Assembly (NCBI RefSeq): GCF_900177615.1
Contig: NZ_FXAP01000002.1
Span: forward strand, 62,001 to 126,000
Source of the DNA: Plantibacter flavus
GTDB lineage: Bacteria > Actinomycetota > Actinomycetes > Actinomycetales > Microbacteriaceae
Direction of reading: 5' to 3'
Length of the DNA: 64,000 nt
Notes under the pieces: generated by a model
Database searches by the model: none
Seen by the model: the letters and a program-made list of their open reading frames with translations, nothing else
What the model was told of the DNA's origin: nothing
Translations under genes and position numbers: made by a program
In this document: positions 59,721 through 64,000 of the stretch, piece after piece
Numbering within the stretch: position 1 is the stretch's first letter
Layout of the letters: each line of letters begins with the position of its first letter

Positions 59721-59755
59721 GAGCCGGCTGGAAGTGGTCGGCTTCCGGCCGGCTC
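59721..59755 (-). terminator. Hairpin terminator after the YPGQQ membrane protein
   Basis: GAGCCGGC-T-GGAAG, a 7-base loop, CTTCC-G-GCCGGCTC gives an interrupted 13-bp stem beginning 13 bases past the stop of the minus-strand gene at 59769. It separates that gene from the alpha/beta hydrolase. Confidence 0.72.
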
Positions 59756-59768
59756 GTGGTCGGTTCGT

Positions 59769-60968
59769 CTACTCGGCGGGCGGCGGGCTCTGCGGCTCCG
59801 TCGGCTGCGGCTCCGTGGGCTGCGGCGCCACCGGCGGCTGCTTCGCCTCCTGCGGAGGACGGGACTCCTGCGGACGCTGCTGGTCCTGCTGCGGAGGCGC
59901 GGGCTGTGCCGGCGACGACGGAACCTGCGGCTGCGGAGGCCCCCACTGCTGCGGCGCGGGCTGTGCCGGAGCAGGCTGCCCGGGCGCGGAGCCCTGCCAG
60001 GACGGCGTGGGCCACTGCTGGCCCGGCTGCTGCGGGGTGGGCTGCTGCGGGGCAGGCTGCCCCTGATACGGCTGCCCCTGGTAGCCCTGCCCAGGGTACC
60101 CCTGGCCATACTGGCCGGGGTTCGGCTGATCGCCGTACGACTGCTGCTGCCCCGGGTACGGCTGCTGCGGGTGCTGCCCCTGGTAGGGCTGCTGCGGTTG
60201 CTGTCCCGGGTAGCCCTGCTGGCCCTGGTATCCCTGCTGACCCGGGTAGCTCTGAACCGGGTAGCTCTGAACCGGGTAGCCGGGTGCGGCCTGCTGGTAC
60301 ACCTCCGGACGGTACGGCTGCTGCCCGGAGGCCACCCGCTCGCCCTCCGGCTTCTGGGAGAACGCCCGCACGATCACGGGGATCACGGCGGAGATCGCCG
60401 CAGCGAGCGTCGTGGCCGCGGCGATGCGCCACCACCAGTCCGCCCAGGTGCCCTCGGGGAACGCCATGGGCAGCACGAGCACGAGGACCGTGGCGATGAT
60501 GAGCGCGATCGTCACGATGCCGGTGGCCCGGACCACGGTGGACGTCGCGCGGGTGACGAAGTGGAGGAAGTACACCTGGATGATGATGAGCGCGACCCGC
60601 ACGATGATGAGGATGCCGAGGAACAGCATGATCTGGGTGGACCAGACGAAGCCGTCGGAGGTGTTCGGCGGCTGGAGCCACCCGTTCCACAGCTTCAGGA
60701 GGCCGACGGTGACGAGGAAGATGTTCACCAACGTCGACACCGCGAGGTACCACTTGTTGGGCCCGTGACCGGCTGCGGCGTCGAGCGACACGGCACCGAC
60801 GAAGGCCGCGAGCAGCAGCAGCGTGAGCCAGACCCGCCCGGCGATGTCGGCCTGATCGCCGACGATGATGAAGTATCCGCCGATGATCGCCGCCGCGACG
60901 AGCGTTCCGATCGTCAAGGTCAGCGCGAGCACGGCCGACCGTGAGCGGCGCGGTGTGGTCTCGACCAT
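59769..60968 (-). CDS. Six-helix membrane protein with Q/P/Y-rich C-terminal tail
   Basis: A 399-residue protein. The first 230 residues hold six hydrophobic segments (about 14-36, 47-66, 76-95, 105-130, 140-165, 178-205). The last 170 residues are a disordered tail with many YPGQQ, GYQGQQ and QQPYQGQ repeats, then PAQPAPQQ and PTEPQPTEPQ. Such tails can drive self-association or cell-wall contact. No family was recognised. ATG 60968 is used; upstream in-frame codons lack a ribosome site. Confidence 0.6.
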   Translation of the reverse strand: MVETTPRRSRSAVLALTLTIGTLVAAAIIGGYFIIVGDQADIAGRVWLTLLLLAAFVGAVSLDAAAGHGPNKWYLAVSTLVNIFLVTVGLLKLWNGWLQPPNTSDGFVWSTQIMLFLGILIIVRVALIIIQVYFLHFVTRATSTVVRATGIVTIALIIATVLVLVLPMAFPEGTWADWWWRIAAATTLAAAISAVIPVIVRAFSQKPEGERVASGQQPYRPEVYQQAAPGYPVQSYPVQSYPGQQGYQGQQGYPGQQPQQPYQGQHPQQPYPGQQQSYGDQPNPGQYGQGYPGQGYQGQPYQGQPAPQQPTPQQPGQQWPTPSWQGSAPGQPAPAQPAPQQWGPPQPQVPSSPAQPAPPQQDQQRPQESRPPQEAKQPPVAPQPTEPQPTEPQSPPPAE

Positions 60969-61100
60969 TCGAAATCCCCAATCTGTCGTGAGTGCCAACA
61001 GTACCGGGGTGGCATCCGCACGGAAGGGAGCGGTCCCTACCTCTGGGGAGGACGCCCGCTTCTCCACAGCGGAGAAGCGGGGTCGAGGTCGGGCGGTCGG

Positions 61101-61502
61101 TCAGGGGCGGTGGTAGTCGGCTTCGGCCACGTGCTCGAGCCAGGTCGTGCTCATCGCCGGGTCGTCCGCCTGTTCGAACATCGCGAGGTGCTCCATGTAG
61201 TCGTCGGGCGTGGCTCCGTGCCAGTGCTCCTCGCCGGGTGGGGTGTAGACCGTCTGGCCCGGCTGGACGACGAGAACGGCACCGTCGCGCGTACCCATGA
61301 GGGCGACGCCCTCGGTGACGTGGAGGGTCTGCCCGTTGGCATGGGAGTGCCATGCGGTGCGGGCGCCGGGGATGAACCGCACCTTCGCGACCATCATGTG
61401 CTGGCCGTCCTGCTGCGGCGCGGCCAGCAGGTCGAGGTAGACGTCGCCGGTGAACTGCTCGGCGGGGTTCTTGATCGTCGCGGGTTTCGGTTGGATCTGC
61501 AT
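61101..61502 (-). CDS. Cupin-domain protein
   Basis: A 133-residue small cupin. Motif 1 includes ARTAWHSHANGQTLHVTEG (His, His, Glu metal ligands), and motif 2 includes YTPPGEEHWHGATP. It belongs to the carboxymuconolactone/quercetinase-like group that binds Fe or Mn; the substrate is unknown. ATG 61502 is used because homology starts there. It is divergent from the DUF808 gene. Confidence 0.85.
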   Translation of the reverse strand: MQIQPKPATIKNPAEQFTGDVYLDLLAAPQQDGQHMMVAKVRFIPGARTAWHSHANGQTLHVTEGVALMGTRDGAVLVVQPGQTVYTPPGEEHWHGATPDDYMEHLAMFEQADDPAMSTTWLEHVAEADYHRP

Positions 61503-61634
61503 ACGGACGACGCTACGGCCGTGCACGTCGGCGAGGGAGTGTCCAGCAGTACACCCTTCGGCGATCGCGACAGTACTGTGGACTCCGTCCCTGCCGAGCC
61601 CGCGGCGGCGTGACCCCGAGCCAAGGAGAAGCAC

Positions 61635-62528
61635 ATGTCGGTCGGCCTGCTCGCCGTTGTCGATGACATCCTCAGCGCAGCCCTCAAGGCGAGTGCGAAG
61701 ACCGCAGGCGTCGTGATCGACGACGCCGCCGTCACCCCGCAGTACGTGCAGGGGCTCACCCCCGCGCGGGAGCTGCCGGTCGTGTGGCGGATCGCCCGCG
61801 GCAGCCTCATCAACAAGTTCGTCATCATCATCCCGATCGCCCTGCTGCTCACGGCGTTCGCCCCCTGGGTGCTGCCGTTCCTCCTCATCATCGGAGGCAC
61901 CTACCTCTGCTTCGAGGGCGCCGAGAAGGTCATGGAGTGGTTCGGCATGCACCACGCGGAGGCGGAGGAGGACGTCCGCGACGAGAAGAAGCTCGTCTCC
62001 GGGGCCGTCCGCACCGACCTCATCCTCAGCACGGAGATCATGCTCATCTCCCTCGCCAGCCTCGACTCGGGGCTCGGCATCTGGATGACGCTAGGCGCCC
62101 TCCTGGTCATCGGCCTCGTCATGACCGCGGTCGTCTACGGCGCGGTCGCCCTGCTCGTGAAGATCGACGACATCGGACTCCGGCTCATGAAGAACCCGTC
62201 GCGCGGCGTCCGCCGCACCGGTGCACGGATCGTCGCGTCGATGCCCGCGGTCTTCCGCGTCATCAGCGTCGTCGGCACGGTCGCTATGCTCTGGGTCGGC
62301 GGCCACCTCGTGATCGCGAACCTCGCCGAGACCCTCTGGCACGGCCCGTACGACCTCCTGCACGTCGTCACCCACGCGATCGAGGCCGCCGGACCGGTCG
62401 TCGTCTGGATCGCCGACACCGCGATGTCCGCCGTGTTCGGACTCGTCCTCGGTCTGATCGTCGTCGCGATCGTGACCGGGATCTCGCGGTTGCGCTCGCG
62501 GAACCAGCCCGCGAAGGCTGCGCACTAA
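61635..62528 (+). CDS. DUF808-family (YedI-like) membrane protein
   Basis: A 297-residue inner-membrane protein beginning MSVGLLAVVDDILSAALKAS, with about eight hydrophobic segments. The family features KTAGVVIDDAAVTPQYVQGL, FEGAEKV and VRTDLILSTEIMLISL are clear. The function of YedI/DUF808 proteins is unknown. AAGGAGAAGC gives a strong ribosome site. Confidence 0.87.
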   Translation: MSVGLLAVVDDILSAALKASAKTAGVVIDDAAVTPQYVQGLTPARELPVVWRIARGSLINKFVIIIPIALLLTAFAPWVLPFLLIIGGTYLCFEGAEKVMEWFGMHHAEAEEDVRDEKKLVSGAVRTDLILSTEIMLISLASLDSGLGIWMTLGALLVIGLVMTAVVYGAVALLVKIDDIGLRLMKNPSRGVRRTGARIVASMPAVFRVISVVGTVAMLWVGGHLVIANLAETLWHGPYDLLHVVTHAIEAAGPVVVWIADTAMSAVFGLVLGLIVVAIVTGISRLRSRNQPAKAAH

Positions 62529-62571
62529 CGGCGACAGCCACGCTGCCGAGCGTCAGCGGAGCGGGCGGGCG

Positions 62572-63048
62572 TCAGCGGAGCGACATCGGGATGACCTCGT
62601 ACGGCGAGTAGATCGGGATGGGCTCGTAGCCGAGCCACTCGTAGAGCCGCACGGCCTCGGGCTGGCGGTCGCCGGTCTGCAGGATGAGGCGGGACGCCCC
62701 CTCGGCACGGGCGGTGTCCTCGACGGCGGCGATCAGGCGCTTCGAGACGCCCCGCCCGCGGTGATTCGGGAGGGTGACGACGCGCTTGAGCTCCCATTCG
62801 CCGCGCAGTCGACGCAGGGCGGCGTGGCCGACCGGCTCGCCGTCCACGAGGGCCAGGAAGGTCGCGCTGATGTCGGCAGGATCGACGGCGAACGCGGTCA
62901 GCGCCCGCTCGGCGGCCGCCGGGTCCCAGTCCTCCCAGGCCGACGCGTACCGGGCGTCCATCTCCTCGTCCATCGCGGCGCGGAGCCGCACGGCCCGCTC
63001 GTCGTCCCAGGCGACTCGCTCGATGACGACAGGGTTCAGCTCGGGCAT
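62572..63048 (-). CDS. GNAT-family N-acetyltransferase
   Basis: A 158-residue acetyltransferase with the acetyl-CoA-binding motif LPNHRGRGVSKRLI (Q/RxxGxG type) near residue 95 and a C-terminal PEAVRLYEWLGYEPI segment. The substrate is unknown. ATG 63048 is preferred to the frame opening at 63114 because a GGAACCG site and the fold start support it. Confidence 0.85.
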   Translation of the reverse strand: MPELNPVVIERVAWDDERAVRLRAAMDEEMDARYASAWEDWDPAAAERALTAFAVDPADISATFLALVDGEPVGHAALRRLRGEWELKRVVTLPNHRGRGVSKRLIAAVEDTARAEGASRLILQTGDRQPEAVRLYEWLGYEPIPIYSPYEVIPMSLR

Positions 63049-63168
63049 GCGGTTCCTTCGGGACGGGCTGCTGCGGCGCGATCGGCACGTCGACGCCGTC
63101 TGCCAGTGTCCCACGACGAAGACCCGTCAGACCCGTCAAGGACGGGTCGGAGCCCGCAGCGACGGGGA

Positions 63169-63501
63169 TCAGTTCGCGGTGTCGGCGACCTGGACCGCCA
63201 CGTGGTACTTCGTGCCGTCGACGTCGCTGATCGTGACGACGGCGTCGTACTCGGAGCCGCTCGACGGATCGGTCAGCGTGCAGTCGACGGTGGTGTCGTC
63301 GATGAGCTTCACGCGCTCGTCGCCGCAGTCGAGGTCGGGACGGGTACCGACCTGCTCCTCCAGCGCGCCGGCGGCCGTGTCCTCGATGTCCGAGGCCGGA
63401 ACCGTGAGGCTCGCGCTGGCGCTGAAACTACAGCCGGCGAGCAGGAACGAAGCGGGGAGCGCCACGAAGGCACCGAGGGTCAGGAGGCGGCGACGGGTCA
63501 T
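63169..63501 (-). CDS. DUF4333-type lipoprotein
   Basis: A 110-residue exported protein with a twin-arginine-like RRR start, hydrophobic core and lipobox LAGC (Cys 24), then a single DUF4333 domain: TVPASDIEDTAAGALEEQVG, two cysteines (LDCGDE and VDCTLT) that should form a disulfide, and a C-terminal VVTISDVDGTKYHVAV. Function is unknown. It is divergent from the esterase gene. Confidence 0.82.
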   Translation of the reverse strand: MTRRRLLTLGAFVALPASFLLAGCSFSASASLTVPASDIEDTAAGALEEQVGTRPDLDCGDERVKLIDDTTVDCTLTDPSSGSEYDAVVTISDVDGTKYHVAVQVADTAN

Positions 63502-63605
63502 GCCGTCAGTATGGCGGTGCGGAGGGGACCGGGCGATGGGGACTCCTGCCCAGCCTGCGCTGCTAGCGTGGCGAGCCCCAGGAACCCGTCAACCGCGGAG
63601 GCACC

Positions 63606-64000
63606 GTGCTCACCATCCCAGGCGTCGTCGTCGGCCCCGCACTCCGACTCATCCGCGCGAACCGCGCCTTCGTGAGTGAGGCGGGCGCGCGCCGCCGGAT
63701 CCGGGAGCGCACCCTCCGGCCGGCGCCCTACGGTCCTCCCAGCACCCTCCGCAGCGACGTCCGGGTCGACGTCGAACGTTTCGGAGACTGGCCGGTGTAC
63801 ACCGTGTCCCCCACGCGACGACCGGCGATCGGCGGGGTCGTGTACGCGCACGGCGGCGGGTGGGTCGGCGAGATCGCACCGCAGCACTGGACGCTCGCCG
63901 CCACCGTCGCCGCGGAGACCGGCGCGGTGGTCACGCTGCCGATCTACCCGCTCGTGCCCTACGGCACCGCGGCCGAGGTACAGAACGGCGTCGTCGAGCT
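63606..64000 (+). CDS. Alpha/beta hydrolase (esterase), truncated by the window edge
   Basis: The first 131 residues of a hydrolase starting at GTG 63606. GVVYAHGGGWVGE contains the HGGG oxyanion motif of the hormone-sensitive-lipase type esterases, followed by VVTLPIYPLVPYGTA (usually DYRLAPE). The catalytic Ser lies beyond position 64000. It is probably a carboxylesterase. Confidence 0.75.
   Translation, partial: MLTIPGVVVGPALRLIRANRAFVSEAGARRRIRERTLRPAPYGPPSTLRSDVRVDVERFGDWPVYTVSPTRRPAIGGVVYAHGGGWVGEIAPQHWTLAATVAAETGAVVTLPIYPLVPYGTAAEVQNGVVE

Noticed and set aside
1-64000. tRNA, rRNA, prophage or insertion-sequence genes
   Set aside because: No gap has a tRNA cloverleaf or conserved rRNA segments, and no transposase, integrase or phage structural motif was seen in any frame.

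Overview
The window is high-GC DNA with dense short-spaced operons, many ATGA, GTGA and TGATG overlaps between neighbouring genes, and frequent GTG starts. Several families are typical of Actinobacteria: a REP13E12-type DUF222-HNH protein, a CmtR-like metal sensor, BioQ/BioYMN biotin uptake, a TCGAAC-N4-GTTCGA LexA box and a StiP/PELOTA Ter operon. The intergenic repeat core CTTCGACAGGCTCAG points to a plant- or soil-associated member of Microbacteriaceae. The genus is not decided by the sequence. No rRNA, tRNA, CRISPR array, phage or classical insertion sequence was seen.

Layout: 1-1890 (minus) is an ABC-2 transporter operon ending in a truncated lipoprotein serine hydrolase. 1990-3834 holds a lipoprotein, a HAD phosphatase and a BLUF blue-light sensor. 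3893-6212 is a DUF222-HNH gene between two repeat arrays. 6376-7692 is a FAD mono-oxygenase. 7876-11960 is an FtsX-type ABC pair divergent from a LuxR-type two-component system. 12025-15275 holds a sugar porter, mntP and a CmtR-like repressor with a cation efflux pump. 15316-19904 holds SseB, a two-domain lipoprotein, Hsp20/HspR-like genes and a serine hydrolase. 20398-23278 holds a zinc dehydrogenase, a NUC endonuclease and MarR.

23404-28671 is the biotin uptake locus: bioQ, two tandem BioQ-type operators, then bioY, a short acyl-CoA ligase, a thiolase-like protein with altered active-site residues, bioM, bioN and a CHY zinc finger. 28625-30830 holds nhaA and a VIT1-like transporter. 30931-36193 is an OmpR-type two-component system followed by an extracytoplasmic flavin electron-transfer module (ferric-reductase-like membrane protein, FMN-binding acceptor, ApbE) and CsbD. 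36248-38706 is a second repeat-flanked DUF222-HNH cassette, inverted relative to the first. 38724-41607 holds a lipoprotein, a GT-C glycosyltransferase and GtrA.

41618-52715 is a large Ter stress locus: MarR, TerC, three TerD-like proteins, TelA, two unrecognised proteins, and a presumed nucleoside-like metabolite module (TIM-barrel C-C lyase, PRTase-TRSP, StiP-PELOTA and HAD phosphatase). 52728-58223 is a molybdenum-cofactor/FdhD/YdeP-type oxidoreductase locus. 58264-64000 holds a small protein under a perfect LexA box, an alpha/beta hydrolase, membrane proteins, a cupin, DUF808, a GNAT acetyltransferase, a DUF4333 lipoprotein and a truncated esterase.

The most unusual signals are: the paired DUF222-HNH/repeat cassettes, which suggest a REP-RAYT-like arrangement with a different protein; two gene junctions carrying partial tandem duplications; a thiolase homologue in the biotin operon that lacks two catalytic residues; and the Ter operon with a degenerate TerD and two unknown partners.
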